From positions 3,534,001 through 3,598,000 of the forward strand of contig NZ_JAUSXV010000001.1 in assembly GCF_030816295.1 (NCBI RefSeq): 64,000 nucleotides of DNA, read 5' to 3'. A program made the translations under genes and the position numbers. This document shows positions 34,254 to 44,666 of this stretch, piece by piece. The notes beneath the pieces were generated by a model that ran no database searches, had not been told where the DNA came from, and saw nothing but the letters and a program-made list of their open reading frames with translations. The first letter of the stretch is position 1. Each line of letters starts with the position of its first letter. The DNA is from Microbacterium natoriense (lineage in GTDB: Bacteria > Actinomycetota > Actinomycetes > Actinomycetales > Microbacteriaceae).

Positions 34254-36428
34254 ATGTACCCCATGATCGATCCCGCACTCGCCGATGCAGGTCTCGGTGA
34301 CGCCGAAGACGACGACTTCGATGCCGTCGAGGCCCCCGACGCTCTGCTCCCCGACCACCGCTACCTCGATCGTGAGCTGAGCTGGCTCGCCTTCAACCAG
34401 CGGGTGCTGGAGCTCGCGGAGGACCCGAGTCTTCCCGAACTCGAGCGGGCGAACTTCCTCGCGATCTTCGCGAGCAACCTCGACGAGTTCTTCATGGTCC
34501 GCGTCGCCGGACTCAAGCGCCGCATCATGACCGGCCTCGCCGTTCCCACGAACATCGGCCGTTCCCCCGGGGACGCGCTCGCGGACATCTCTCGCGAGGC
34601 GCACGCGCTGCAGCTGCGTCATGCGGATGCCTGGACCAGCAAGGTGCGCCCCGCTCTGGCGGATGCCGGCATCGAGATCACCGACTGGGACGCTCTGACG
34701 ACAGACGAGCGAGCCGCGCTGTCGGAGTACTTCCAGGCGCAGGTCTTCCCCGTGCTCATGCCGCTCGCGGTCGACCCCGCCCACCCGTTCCCGTACATCT
34801 CCGGCCTGTCGCTCAACCTCGCGATCCGCATCCGCAACGCCCGCACCGGACGCCAGGAGTTCGCGCGCCTCAAGGTGCCGCCGATGCTCCCCCGCTACGT
34901 CGAGGTCCGCGGAACCAGCAAGATCACGCGATTCATCCGGCTCGAGGATCTGATCGCGAACCACCTCGGCGATCTGTTCCCCGGCATGGAGGTGCTCGAC
35001 CACCACGCCTTCCGCCTCACCCGCAACGAAGACATGGTGATCGAGGAGGACGAGTCCGAGAACCTCATCCAGGCCCTCGAAGCCGAGCTCATGCGACGCC
35101 GCTTCGGCCCGCCGATCCGACTCGAGATCACCGACGACATGGACGACCTGACCCTCGACCTGCTGGTGCGGGAACTCGACATCACCGACCAGGAGGTCTA
35201 CCGCCTCCCCGGTTCGCTCGACCTGCGCGGTCTATTCGACCTCGGGCGGATCGACCGCCCCGATCTTCGCTACCCGCCGCACCTGCCGACCACCTCGGTG
35301 TCGTTCCAGCCGGGAGACAGCAACTCCCGCCCTGACATGTTCAAGGCGATCCGCAAGGCCGACGTGCTCGTGCACCACCCGTACGAGTCGTTCACGACCA
35401 GTGTCGTCGCCTTCCTCGAGCAGGCGGCCCGCGATCCGCACGTGCTCGCCATCAAGCAGACCCTCTACCGCACCTCGGGCGACAGCCCCATCGTGCAGGC
35501 GTTGATCGACGCCGCCGAATCCGGCAAGCAGGTGCTCGCGCTGGTCGAGGTGAAGGCCCGTTTCGACGAGGCGAACAACATCGTCTGGGCCCGCAAGCTC
35601 GAAAAGGCAGGCGTGCACGTCGTGTACGGTCTGGTGGGCCTGAAGACGCACTGCAAGCTCGCTCTCGTGATCCGCGAGGAGGACGGGATGCTGCGTCATT
35701 ACTCGCATATCGGCACCGGAAACTACAACCCGAAGACGAGCCGGATCTACGAGGACTTCGGTCTGTTCACCGCGGACGCGCAGGTCGGCAAAGACCTCAC
35801 CCGCCTGTTCAACGAGCTCAGCGGCTACGCGATCGAGAAGAAGTTCAAGCGTCTGCTCGTCGCGCCGCTCCACCTGCGCAAGGGACTGATCCGACAGATC
35901 GACCACGAGCGCAAGAACGCCGAGGCCGGCAAGCCCGCCAGCATCCGCATCAAGGTGAACTCGATGGTCGACGAGGAGATCATCGACGCGCTGTACCGTG
36001 CGAGCGCGGCGGGCGTGAAGGTCGAGGTGTGGGTGCGCGGCATCTGCAGCCTGCGCACCGACCTCGAGGGCATCAGCGACAACATCACCGTACGCAGCAT
36101 CCTCGGACGCTATCTGGAGCACTCCCGCATCTTCGCCTTCGAGAACGACGGCGACCCGCAGGTATACATCGGCAGCGCCGACATGATGCACCGCAACCTC
36201 GATCGCCGCGTCGAGGCCCTCGTGCGCGTGACGGATCCGAGCCACCTGCAGGAGCTCCTGTCGTTCTTCGACCTCGCGATGGACCCGGGTACGAGCTCGT
36301 GGCACCTCGGTGCCGAGGGCGTCTGGTACCGCCACGCCGAGGACGCCGAGGGCAACCCCCTCGTCGACCTGCAGGATAAGACCATGGGGTTGATCCAGCG
36401 GCGGCGCCGCGCACGGGCGGTGCGATGA
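34254..36428 (+). CDS. ppk: Polyphosphate kinase 1
   Basis: A 724-residue enzyme that makes polyphosphate from ATP. The N-terminal domain begins [20 protein letters not shown], and the two phospholipase-D-like catalytic domains carry the phospho-histidine in [20 protein letters not shown] and the second His in [20 protein letters not shown]. Length is close to the family norm of about 690-740. ATG 34254 or 34263 can serve as start. It overlaps the Nudix gene by 4 nt and lies between glnR and pst, so it is part of a phosphate storage cluster. Confidence 0.96.
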   Translation: MYPMIDPALADAGLGDAEDDDFDAVEAPDALLPDHRYLDRELSWLAFNQRVLELAEDPSLPELERANFLAIFASNLDEFFMVRVAGLKRRIMTGLAVPTNIGRSPGDALADISREAHALQLRHADAWTSKVRPALADAGIEITDWDALTTDERAALSEYFQAQVFPVLMPLAVDPAHPFPYISGLSLNLAIRIRNARTGRQEFARLKVPPMLPRYVEVRGTSKITRFIRLEDLIANHLGDLFPGMEVLDHHAFRLTRNEDMVIEEDESENLIQALEAELMRRRFGPPIRLEITDDMDDLTLDLLVRELDITDQEVYRLPGSLDLRGLFDLGRIDRPDLRYPPHLPTTSVSFQPGDSNSRPDMFKAIRKADVLVHHPYESFTTSVVAFLEQAARDPHVLAIKQTLYRTSGDSPIVQALIDAAESGKQVLALVEVKARFDEANNIVWARKLEKAGVHVVYGLVGLKTHCKLALVIREEDGMLRHYSHIGTGNYNPKTSRIYEDFGLFTADAQVGKDLTRLFNELSGYAIEKKFKRLLVAPLHLRKGLIRQIDHERKNAEAGKPASIRIKVNSMVDEEIIDALYRASAAGVKVEVWVRGICSLRTDLEGISDNITVRSILGRYLEHSRIFAFENDGDPQVYIGSADMMHRNLDRRVEALVRVTDPSHLQELLSFFDLAMDPGTSSWHLGAEGVWYRHAEDAEGNPLVDLQDKTMGLIQRRRRARAVR

Positions 36429-37429
36429 CCTCGACGACCGGCGCGGCCCCCGAGCGCGCGAAGCGAGAAGACCAGGCGTCGCGCGCCAAATGGACGGACA
36501 AGGCCGTGTACGCGGCCGGGGCCGTCGTGTGGCGCATCGTCGACGGGAAACTGCGGATCCTGCTGATCCACCGTGGCAAATATCGTGACGTCACCCTGCC
36601 GAAGGGCAAGGTCGATCCCGGCGAGATGCTCGCCGAGACGGCGGTGCGCGAGGTGCACGAGGAGACCGGCATCCGCGTGGTCCTCGGCGTTCCGGTCGGA
36701 GTCAGCCGCTACCACATGGCCTCGAACAAGCAGAAGGTCGTGCACTACTGGGCGGCCGAGGCGACGGACGACGCGATCCGGGAGTCGACGTTCGTTCCCA
36801 ACCGCGAGATCGCGGCACTCGAATGGGTGAGCCTCAAGAAGGCCCGCGCGCGGCTGAGCTACCCCGTCGATCTCGAGATCATCGACTTCTTCCAGAATCT
36901 CGTCGACGACGGTGTCCTGCGCACCTTCCCCGTGATCGCGCTGCGGCACGCGAAGGCGCTTTCGCGCTCGGACTGGGAGGGAGCGGATGCCGCTCGCCCG
37001 CTCGCCGAGCGGGGGCGCCGGCAGGCCAAGTCGATCGTCGGCCCGCTCCGCGCCTTCGGAGTCAGACGGATCGTCACGAGCGACGCGGTGCGGTGCGTCG
37101 ACACCGTCGTCCCGCTGTCGCGTGCGCTGGGTCGCAAGATCACTCAGACCACGAAGATCAGCCAGGATTCGTGGGACGACGACGCAGCTGACCTGCGCTC
37201 GGTGATCGGCCGACGGGTGAGAAGCGGCAAGGCGGCGGTCGTGTGCAGCCACGGCCCGGTGCTTCCCGGCATCCTCTCGGAGCTCGCGCTCGCCACCGGC
37301 ACGATCCACGGCTCCTACATCGACAGCGCCGCCGATCTCGAACCCGCCGCGTTCTCGGTCGTGCATCTGTCCGCCTCCAACCCGGGCTCCGGGATCATCG
37401 CGATCGAGACGCACATCCCCAAGGTATGA
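36425..37429 (+). CDS. Nudix hydrolase fused to a histidine phosphatase (MutT1-like)
   Basis: A 334-residue bifunctional protein. The Nudix box [20 protein letters not shown] (about 60-79, followed by TGI) matches GX5EX7REUXEEXGU. The second half, about residue 175 on, is a phosphoglycerate-mutase-like phosphatase with the [10 protein letters not shown] motif and the second His in [11 protein letters not shown]. This two-domain design is that of mycobacterial MutT1, which hydrolyses diadenosine polyphosphates and 8-oxo-GTP. It follows ppk with a 4-nt overlap, which suggests a link to polyphosphate/nucleotide turnover. Confidence 0.9.
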   Translation: MTSTTGAAPERAKREDQASRAKWTDKAVYAAGAVVWRIVDGKLRILLIHRGKYRDVTLPKGKVDPGEMLAETAVREVHEETGIRVVLGVPVGVSRYHMASNKQKVVHYWAAEATDDAIRESTFVPNREIAALEWVSLKKARARLSYPVDLEIIDFFQNLVDDGVLRTFPVIALRHAKALSRSDWEGADAARPLAERGRRQAKSIVGPLRAFGVRRIVTSDAVRCVDTVVPLSRALGRKITQTTKISQDSWDDDAADLRSVIGRRVRSGKAAVVCSHGPVLPGILSELALATGTIHGSYIDSAADLEPAAFSVVHLSASNPGSGIIAIETHIPKV

Positions 37430-37516
37430 CCCTCGCGGCGGAGGTCCCGCTCGGGCGACGGCGTGCTCCGATGCGCCTCAGGCGCGCCGGCAGGCGAATC
37501 CAGAGAGACGTCCGTC

Positions 37517-37561
37517 GTTCACCTTCCGTTCACCTGACCGGGAGAATCTCGTTAACCGCCG
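37517..37561 (+). promoter_or_regulatory. PHO box in front of pstS
   Basis: Two 11-mers stand head to tail, GTTCACCTTCC (37517-37527) and GTTCACCTGAC (37528-37538), and a third, GTTAACCGCCG, begins at 37551, one base off the 11-nt period. They match the Streptomyces PhoP box and the words found between senX3 and phoU. The pstS start is about 65-85 bp downstream. Binding by RegX3 is inference. The rest of 37430-37624 holds no gene. Confidence 0.7.
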
Positions 37562-37624
37562 CGCATAGCGTCACTGTGTGCCCTGCACCGGGCCCATTCC
37601 CATTCCCGATCGAACGGATCCACA

Positions 37625-38731
37625 GTGAAGATCTCCCGCATCGCCCGTATCGGCGCCATCGGCGCCGTCGCTGCCCTCGCTCTCGCCGGCTGTGCCGCGA
37701 ACGAAGGCGGCACCGGCGGTTCCACCGACGCTCCCTCTTCCGAAGCCGCCCTCTCGGGCTCGCTGGTCGGCTCCGGCTCGTCGGCGCAGCAGGTCGCCAT
37801 CCAGTCGTGGACGGCGGAGTTCCAGAAGACCAACCCTGACGCCGTCATCGAATACGACCCCGCAGGCTCCGGCGCCGGACGCGAGTCGTTCCAGCAGGGC
37901 GCTGTGAACTTCGCCGGCTCCGACCGCGCGTTCAAGACCGACGAGATCTCGGCCGGCGGCTTCGGCGCCTGTGTCGACGGCTCGGACCTCGTCGAGGTCC
38001 CCGCGTACGTCTCGCCGATCGCGATCGTCTTCACGCTCGACGGGATCGACTCGCTCGACCTCGACGCCGAGACCATCGCCGGCATCTTCGCCGGCAAGAT
38101 CACCAAGTGGAACGACCCGGCGATCGCCGCCACCAACGACGGCGTCGACCTCCCCGACCTCGCCATCTCGCCGGTGCACCGCTCCGACAAGTCGGGCACC
38201 ACGGGCAACTTCACCGACTACCTCGCACAGACGGCTCCCGACGCATGGACCTTCGGCAGCGTCGAGGAGTGGCCGGGCGAGCTGGGTGGCGAGTCCGCCG
38301 AGAAGACCTCGGGCGTCGCGAACGCCGTCAAGGGCGGCCAGGGCCTCATCGGCTACATCGACTCCTCGCAGGCCGCCGACTTCTCGGCTGTGAACGTGAA
38401 GGTCGGCGACGAGTTCGTCGGTCACTCGGCCGAGGGCGCTGCGATCACGCTCGACGCCTCGACGGTCGAAGAGGGCCGCACCGAGGGCGACCTCGCATTC
38501 GCGATCGACCGCACGACCACCGAGAAGGGCGCATACCCGGTTCTGCTCGTCAGCTACCTCATCGCCTGCGCCGAGTACGAGGACGAGAACGTCGCCGCTC
38601 TGACCAAGGCGTTCTTCACCACCGCCATCAGCGCCGAGGGCCAGGACGCCGCCGCGACCAACGCCGGCAGCGCCCCGATCTCGGACGATCTGCGCACCAA
38701 GGCGCAGGCCGCGATCGACCTGATCAAGTAA
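37625..38731 (+). CDS. pstS: Phosphate ABC transporter, substrate-binding lipoprotein
   Basis: A 368-residue lipoprotein with signal peptide and lipobox LALAGC (Cys23 or so). The mature protein is the two-lobe PstS fold; phosphate-contacting motifs are LVGSGSSAQQ, GSDRAFK and HRSDKSGTTGNFTDYLAQ. GTG start at 37625. First gene of the pstSCAB operon, behind a PHO box. Binds inorganic phosphate outside the membrane and hands it to PstCA. Confidence 0.95.
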   Translation: MKISRIARIGAIGAVAALALAGCAANEGGTGGSTDAPSSEAALSGSLVGSGSSAQQVAIQSWTAEFQKTNPDAVIEYDPAGSGAGRESFQQGAVNFAGSDRAFKTDEISAGGFGACVDGSDLVEVPAYVSPIAIVFTLDGIDSLDLDAETIAGIFAGKITKWNDPAIAATNDGVDLPDLAISPVHRSDKSGTTGNFTDYLAQTAPDAWTFGSVEEWPGELGGESAEKTSGVANAVKGGQGLIGYIDSSQAADFSAVNVKVGDEFVGHSAEGAAITLDASTVEEGRTEGDLAFAIDRTTTEKGAYPVLLVSYLIACAEYEDENVAALTKAFFTTAISAEGQDAAATNAGSAPISDDLRTKAQAAIDLIK

Positions 38732-38739
38732 TTCCTGTG

Positions 38740-38778
38740 GACGGTGTCCGGGGTGCGATCCGCTCCCCGGACACCGTC
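38740..38778 (+). terminator. Intercistronic hairpin between pstS and pstC
   Basis: Perfect 14-bp stem with 11-nt loop (38740-38753 with 38765-38778), 8 nt after the pstS stop, without a T-run. It probably protects the pstS message or ends part of transcription, giving more binding protein than permease. Confidence 0.6.
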
Positions 38779-38822
38779 TGTCCGCACCCGATACCCGATC
38801 CATCGAGCAGGAAGCAGCTCCA

Positions 38823-39773
38823 ATGACAGCCACGACAGTGGAGGCCAAGGCTCCCATCGTCGCGAAGAGGCGCGCGGGAGACATCTGGTTCTCCGGCACG
38901 GCGGTCGCCGCCGGCTCCATGATCATGATCACGCTCGCCGCGGTCGCGATCTTCCTCATCGTGCAGTCCATCCCCGCCTTCACCGCCGACAAAGAGACCG
39001 CGTCGCTGCTGACGAGCAACTTCTGGGACTACGTCGGTCCGCTTCTCTTCGGCACCCTGTGGGCCGCCCTGCTCGCTCTCGTGATGGCCGTGCCCCTGTC
39101 GCTCGGCGTCGCACTCTTCATCACCCACTACGCGCCGCGCAGGCTCGCGCAGACCATCGGCTACATCGTCGACCTGCTCGCCGCGGTGCCGTCTGTGGTC
39201 TTCGGCCTGTGGGGCATCTTCGTGCTCGCCCCCGCTGTCCAGCCGGTCTACGTCTGGCTGAACGCCAACCTCGGCTGGATCCCGTTCTTCGGCGGCGTCG
39301 TCTCCCCGACCGGTCGCACGATCATGACCGCAGCGATCGTGCTCGCGGTCATGGTGGTGCCGATCATCACGGCCATCTGCCGTGAGATCTTCCTGCAGAC
39401 ACCACGCCTGCACGAAGAAGCCGCCCTGGCCCTCGGGGCCACCCGGTGGGAGATGATCCGCATGGCCGTGCTGCCGTTCGGCCGCTCCGGCATCGTCTCA
39501 GGCGCAATGCTCGGCCTCGGTCGTGCGCTCGGCGAGACCATGGCCGTCGCCATGGTGCTCTCGGTGAGCAAGACCATCACGATCGAGCTGCTCACCTCGG
39601 CGAACCCCTCGACGATCGCCGCGAACATCGCGCTCACCTTCGCCGAGGCCTACAAGACGAACATCAACGTCCTCATCGCGACGGGTCTCATCCTCTTCGT
39701 CGTGACCTTCGCCGTGAACGCGATCGCGCGGTGGTTCGTGGACCGCCGCAAGGAATTCTCGGGAGCGAACTGA
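38823..39773 (+). CDS. pstC: Phosphate ABC transporter permease PstC
   Basis: A 316-residue permease with six helices. The EAA-type loop that contacts PstB is in LHEEAALALGATRWEMIRMA. The N-terminal 20 residues are cytoplasmic. It follows the intercistronic hairpin and ends 1 nt before the pstA ATG. Confidence 0.94.
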   Translation: MTATTVEAKAPIVAKRRAGDIWFSGTAVAAGSMIMITLAAVAIFLIVQSIPAFTADKETASLLTSNFWDYVGPLLFGTLWAALLALVMAVPLSLGVALFITHYAPRRLAQTIGYIVDLLAAVPSVVFGLWGIFVLAPAVQPVYVWLNANLGWIPFFGGVVSPTGRTIMTAAIVLAVMVVPIITAICREIFLQTPRLHEEAALALGATRWEMIRMAVLPFGRSGIVSGAMLGLGRALGETMAVAMVLSVSKTITIELLTSANPSTIAANIALTFAEAYKTNINVLIATGLILFVVTFAVNAIARWFVDRRKEFSGAN

Positions 39774-39774
39774 C

Positions 39775-40872
39775 ATGACCACTCTCGCCCCCGAAACACC
39801 GCTCACGATCTCCACGTCGCGCGCCCCCCTGTCGTCCGGCCATCTTCCGCGCTGGGCGCCCTGGGCGCTCCTCGGCGTGTCTCTCCTCATCGCTGCGGCG
39901 CCGTTCGGACTGTCGGCCGCAGCATCCGGCTCCGAGTTCAACATCGCGGGCAGCCTCATCGTCGGCGCCCTGCTGTACCTCGTCATCATCTACGTGACCT
40001 CGCGGATCGTCGAGGGGTCGCGCAAGGCGCTCGATCGCTTCGTCACCGGCATCGTCACCTCGGCGTTCCTCATCGCCATGGTCCCGCTCGTGTCGGTCGG
40101 CTGGACCGTGATCTCGAACGGCATCGCGCGCATCGATCCGCTGTTCTTCAACTCGTCGATGCGCGGTGTGCTCGGCGAGGGCGGCGGAGCGCTGCACGCC
40201 ATCATCGGCACGCTGATGGTCACGCTCGCCGCGACAGTCATCTCCGTCCCGATCGGTCTGATGACCGCCGTCTATCTGATCGAGTACGGGCAAGGCACGC
40301 GGATGTCGCGCATCATCACCTTCCTCGTGGACGTGATGACCGGCATCCCCTCGATCGTCGCCGGTCTGTTCGCCTATGCGGTGTTCGCGCTGATCTTCGG
40401 ACCGGGCGTGCGCATGGGCATCATGGGCTCCGTCGCGCTGTCGGTGCTGATGATCCCGGTCGTCGTCCGCTCCACCGAGGAGATGCTGCGGCTCGTGCCG
40501 AACGACCTGCGAGAAGCGTCGTACGCCCTGGGTGTGCCGAAGTGGCTCACGATCGTCAAGGTCGTGCTGCCGACGTCGATCGCGGGCATCACGACCGGCA
40601 TCATGCTCGCGGTCTCGCGCGTCATCGGCGAGACCGCGCCGCTGCTGCTCACCGCCGGCTTCACCGACGCGATGAACTACAACCTGTTCAGCGGTCGAAT
40701 GCAGACGCTTCCCGTGTTCACGTATTCGCAGTACGCCTATCAGGGCATCCCCGCCGAGGCCTACGTCGACCGCGCCTGGGCTTCCGCCCTCACCCTGATC
40801 GTCATCGTCATGGTGCTGAACCTCGTCGCGCGCTTCGTCGCCCGAGTGTTCGCCCCGAAGACCGGCCGCTGA
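39775..40872 (+). CDS. pstA: Phosphate ABC transporter permease PstA
   Basis: A 365-residue permease, longer than typical PstA because of an N-terminal part with two extra helices (about 28-45 and 55-80). The EAA-like loop is in [20 protein letters not shown]. It forms the channel with PstC. ATG 39775 follows the pstC stop by 1 nt. Confidence 0.93.
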   Translation: MTTLAPETPLTISTSRAPLSSGHLPRWAPWALLGVSLLIAAAPFGLSAAASGSEFNIAGSLIVGALLYLVIIYVTSRIVEGSRKALDRFVTGIVTSAFLIAMVPLVSVGWTVISNGIARIDPLFFNSSMRGVLGEGGGALHAIIGTLMVTLAATVISVPIGLMTAVYLIEYGQGTRMSRIITFLVDVMTGIPSIVAGLFAYAVFALIFGPGVRMGIMGSVALSVLMIPVVVRSTEEMLRLVPNDLREASYALGVPKWLTIVKVVLPTSIAGITTGIMLAVSRVIGETAPLLLTAGFTDAMNYNLFSGRMQTLPVFTYSQYAYQGIPAEAYVDRAWASALTLIVIVMVLNLVARFVARVFAPKTGR

Positions 40873-40895
40873 GCCACAACCCGAAGGATCATCCT

Positions 40896-41675
<780 letters not shown>

Positions 41676-41709
41676 CGGCCGGGGGCTTCCCCTGCAGCAC
41701 TTCTCGTGT

Positions 41710-41793
41710 GAAAAGTCGGAGTCTCCCGACGACACGCCGGTGGCGGATGCCACGGCACGGCGTGTCGGCCCGAGGCTCCGACTTTTCGCGCAC
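41710..41793. repeat. 84-bp palindromic repeat, copy 1
   Basis: Imperfect palindrome that starts GAAAAGTCGGAG and has CTCCGACTTTTC near the far end, with inner pairs GACACGCC/GGCGTGTC and GTGGC/GCCAC. It is 83/84 identical to copy 2 and in the same orientation. It follows pstB by 34 nt and could act as its terminator. No transposase is near. Confidence 0.85.
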
Positions 41794-41910
41794 GGGGTCG
41801 GCTCGCAACTCCTCCTGCACAACAGACGCGAATCGCGTCTTCTCCCCCGCTCCCGACTGCCATGCGGGTCACCTCGAGCAGACGACCACGGCGCCGGGCA
41901 GACTCACGGG

Positions 41911-42759
41911 ATGTCCTTCCGCACCGCCGTCCACGCTCTCACGGCCGAGGGCGGCATGGCACGCACCCATACCCTCCTGGCGATGGGAGTGACCGCGCGC
42001 GAACTGAGCAGAGCCCGCGAAGCCGGCGAGATCGTGCGACCGCGTCAGGGACTGTACGCGCTTCCCGCCACCTCTCCGCAGGAGTTTCACGCAGCCTCTC
42101 ACGGCGGTATTCCCGCCGCGGGCACGGCAGCGCGACTGCACGGCCTGTGGGTGCTCGACGACGACACGATCCACGTCTGGATGGGTGCTGAGGGACGCCG
42201 GCTCAGCGCTTGCGAGAACTGCTGCCTGCATTGGTCGGCGGGCCGGCCAGAAGCGGGGAACCTGCCGTCGATTCCGCAGACGCTGCTGCAGATGCTCCGC
42301 TGCGGCGGTGAGGAGTCCTTCTTCGCCGCGCTCGAGTCGGCGTTGAGGCAGCGCCTCCTCAGCGATCATGATCGAAGCCGTCTGCGTTCCGAATTGCCGC
42401 GTCATCTGCGCTGGCTGCTCGACTTCGCGCGCGAGGACGCCGACAGCGGCCTCGAGTCGATCGTCCGCCTCCGGCTCCATCGCTTGGGGATCGATGTGCG
42501 CACGCAGATCGTCATCCATGGAACCGGACGCGTCGATCTCCTCATCGGCGATCGGCTGCTCATCGAGATCGACGGCAAGCAGAACCACGATGGCAGGGCC
42601 GAGCGACACAAGGATCTGATCCGCGATGCCTTCTCCGCGATCTGGGGCTACGAGACTCTGCGCTTCGACTTCGCCATGGTCATCTACGAATGGGACCTCG
42701 TCGAGCACGCGATCGTCGCGAAGATCGCCGCGGGCGCGCACCTCTGGCCGCGCAGCTGA
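41911..42759 (+). CDS. AbiEi-like regulator/DUF559 endonuclease-like protein
   Basis: A 282-residue protein. The N-terminal 100 residues match the winged-helix AbiEi antitoxin-type domain (GMARTHTLLAMGVTARELSR, then GEIVRPRQGLYALP). The C-terminal part is a DUF559/Vsr-like nuclease fold with the catalytic-looking D-x-L and E-x-D-G-K pattern in GRVDLLIGDRLLIEIDGKQN. The family is frequent in actinobacteria but its role is not settled; it may be a solitary defence or toxin-related gene. It is framed by two copies of an 84-bp palindrome. ATG 41911 has no clear ribosome-binding site. Confidence 0.75.
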   Translation: MSFRTAVHALTAEGGMARTHTLLAMGVTARELSRAREAGEIVRPRQGLYALPATSPQEFHAASHGGIPAAGTAARLHGLWVLDDDTIHVWMGAEGRRLSACENCCLHWSAGRPEAGNLPSIPQTLLQMLRCGGEESFFAALESALRQRLLSDHDRSRLRSELPRHLRWLLDFAREDADSGLESIVRLRLHRLGIDVRTQIVIHGTGRVDLLIGDRLLIEIDGKQNHDGRAERHKDLIRDAFSAIWGYETLRFDFAMVIYEWDLVEHAIVAKIAAGAHLWPRS

Positions 42760-42825
42760 TCCTCGGGGCCCCAGCCTCGACTCCGCCACACGATGTCGCG
42801 CCCCTGGGATGCCGCGAAGCGGTGC

Positions 42826-42909
42826 GAAAAGTCGGAGTCTCCCGACGACACGCCGGTGGCGGATGCCACGGCACGGCGTGTCGGCCTGAGGCTCCGACTT
42901 TTCGCGCAC
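42826..42909. repeat. 84-bp palindromic repeat, copy 2
   Basis: Second copy, differing from copy 1 by one base (T for C at about 42887). It lies between the AbiEi/DUF559 gene and the convergent pabC and could end transcription from both sides. The distance between the copies is 1,032 bp. Confidence 0.85.
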
Positions 42910-42960
42910 GCGGGGCCGGGGACGGGGCGGGCGCGCCGTGCGGGGCCGGGCGGGAGCGCC

Positions 42961-43845
42961 TCAGTCGCGCGGCGAGAGCAGGTAGGCGTTGAGCTCGGCG
43001 GTGAGGACGTGGTCGACGGGCAGGGACTCACCGTCGACGGTGGTGATCGGAGCGGCGAGGCGCACACTCGAGACCAGCCACGCGGCATCCGCCTTCGGCA
43101 GTTCGGCTACAGGGATCTCCGCATATCCGACCTCGAACCCGCGCGCGGAGAGGTGCTCGTAGACGCTCAGCTGCGTGGTGCCGTGCAGGATTCCGCCGTT
43201 CGGCGCGGGCGTCACGAACCGGTCGCCGACGCGGAGGATGAGCGACGCGGTCGGCGCCTCGAGCACGAATCCGTCGCTGGAGAGGAAGATGGCGTCATCC
43301 GCCTCCCTGCGATGCGCTTCGCGCAAGGCGGCCATGTTCACGGCGTACGAGAGCGTCTTGGCGCCCAGCAGAAGCCAGGGCGCCCGTTCGGCGACGTGCA
43401 GATCGTAGCCGCGGTCGAGCGTCACGACGCGGATGCCGTCGACCCGAGCGGCGGTGAAGTCGGATGCCGGCGACGCCGTCACCCAAGCCGTCGGGGTGGG
43501 TCCGTGCTCGACACCGCGGCTCAGGATCAGTTTGATGACCCACTCCCCCTCGCCGCACTCGGCCGCGGCGACCGCGATCGCCTGGAGCCACTGCTCCTGA
43601 TGCGGCACGGGCAGATCGCACAGCCGCGCGGAGTGCGCCAGGCGTTCGAGGTGCGGAACGACCTCTTGCGCGTGCGAGTCGACCACACCGATCGACTCGA
43701 ACACACCGTCTCCGCGCTGAGTGCTGAGCTCGCCGACGCTGAGAGCCGGAGCGGCGGCATCCACCATCGTGAACGTGCCGGAGAAGTCCGCCCGTTCCTC
43801 GAAGGCGGCCACGGGATCGATCATCAGAGCAAAGCGCCGGGTCAT
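42961..43845 (-). CDS. pabC: Aminodeoxychorismate lyase-like class IV aminotransferase
   Basis: A 294-residue fold-type IV PLP enzyme. The PLP lysine is in LLLGAKTLSYAVNMAAL (about 163), the phosphate-binding loop in LEAPTASLIL, and GDGVFESIGV the N-terminal signature. Such enzymes make p-aminobenzoate for folate (PabC) or transaminate branched-chain or D-amino acids; the chorismate-lyase branch is most likely from the sequence style, but other class IV members are possible. Start ATG 43845. Confidence 0.82.
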   Translation of the reverse strand: MTRRFALMIDPVAAFEERADFSGTFTMVDAAAPALSVGELSTQRGDGVFESIGVVDSHAQEVVPHLERLAHSARLCDLPVPHQEQWLQAIAVAAAECGEGEWVIKLILSRGVEHGPTPTAWVTASPASDFTAARVDGIRVVTLDRGYDLHVAERAPWLLLGAKTLSYAVNMAALREAHRREADDAIFLSSDGFVLEAPTASLILRVGDRFVTPAPNGGILHGTTQLSVYEHLSARGFEVGYAEIPVAELPKADAAWLVSSVRLAAPITTVDGESLPVDHVLTAELNAYLLSPRD

Positions 43846-43899
43846 GTTCCGAGCCTAGAGGTCGGGAATAGCCTCGGCATGATCGCGTTACAATTGAGT

Positions 43900-43984
43900 G
43901 GCCGGGCCGCATAACCCCGGGCTCCAATTTTTGCCGCTGCGAGCGGCCTTCCGCCGAGAGGCGTTCTTGCGGCCCGGTCTTTCC
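43900..43984 (+). ncRNA. Candidate small structured RNA, class unknown
   Basis: A likely -10 box, TACAAT at 43889-43894, is followed at 43900 by a region that folds as a three-way junction: outer stem 43900-43911 with 43968-43979 (12 bp), inner hairpins GCCGCT-GCG-AGCGGC (43933-43947) and CGCC-GAGA-GGCG (43952-43963, a GNRA loop), and TCTTTCC at the end. No open frame fits. It is divergent from pabC; if the minus strand is the one transcribed, it would be the pabC leader or the terminator of the gene at 44012. Confidence 0.35.
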
Positions 43985-44011
43985 ATGTCCGGCTCGGTAG
44001 TGTCGTCGGAC

Positions 44012-44638
44012 TCAGACCAGGCCGTCGATGCGCCACAGGACTGCGCTTGCCGACAGGTCCTGCGCGAAGGAACTGAGCCGCAGCGCCCGCGTGGTCAGCT
44101 CGCTCGCCCGCCGAGGCTCGGTCGCCTCGTAGTCGTCAGCCACGTGCGTCGCGCCGGACGCCTGCACGCGGCAGAAGGCCGCAGCCCGGTCGAGGGCCAC
44201 GGCGAAATCTCCGCGGAACGCGCCACGAAGGATCGTGTCGATCAGCACGACGAGCTCGTCGGGGTCGGCAGGCACCGGAGCGCCGGCGACGACGGCATCC
44301 GGTGACGCCAACTCGACCCGCCCGCGCTCGTACAGCAGCGCAGCCGTCTGGGGATCGCTGTGGATCGCGAGCTGCAGCACGTACAGGCGCCAGAGCGCTC
44401 CCGGGAGTGTGCGCGAGGGAGCCTTCGACCACAGTTCCGCGATCTCGTCGATGCCGTGCTCGGCTGTGAAGGCGACCAGACGGTCAGCGCTCGCACCGCT
44501 GTCGTCCGCGCGGACACGGGTGAGCAGAGCGGATGCAGTGGCATGCGCGATCCGCGTCTCCTCGGCGGGGTCGTGCGAGCCGACGATGTTGTCGAACGCC
44601 GTGGTCGGTCGGCGGATCGGGCGGTGGTGCTCAGGCAT
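44012..44638 (-). CDS. Conserved-looking protein of unknown function
   Basis: A 208-residue, mostly helical cytoplasmic protein without transmembrane segments or known motifs. The start begins MPEHHRPIRRPTTAFDNIVG and the body is rich in Ala, Arg and Asp. Codon use is typical of the neighbours. I do not recognise the family. Start ATG 44638, or GTG 44641. The gene stands alone between the RskA gene and a possible small RNA. Confidence 0.65.
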   Translation of the reverse strand: MPEHHRPIRRPTTAFDNIVGSHDPAEETRIAHATASALLTRVRADDSGASADRLVAFTAEHGIDEIAELWSKAPSRTLPGALWRLYVLQLAIHSDPQTAALLYERGRVELASPDAVVAGAPVPADPDELVVLIDTILRGAFRGDFAVALDRAAAFCRVQASGATHVADDYEATEPRRASELTTRALRLSSFAQDLSASAVLWRIDGLV

Positions 44639-44666
44639 CACACCAGGGTACGCGCGTTGCGAGGAG

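Noticed and set aside
41710-42909. Composite transposon
   Set aside because: No transposase, and I could not see a target duplication outside the repeats.
43900-43984. 6C RNA or SRP RNA as identity of the small RNA
   Set aside because: No run of six C in the loops and no GGAAGGNAGCA-like SRP tetraloop region.
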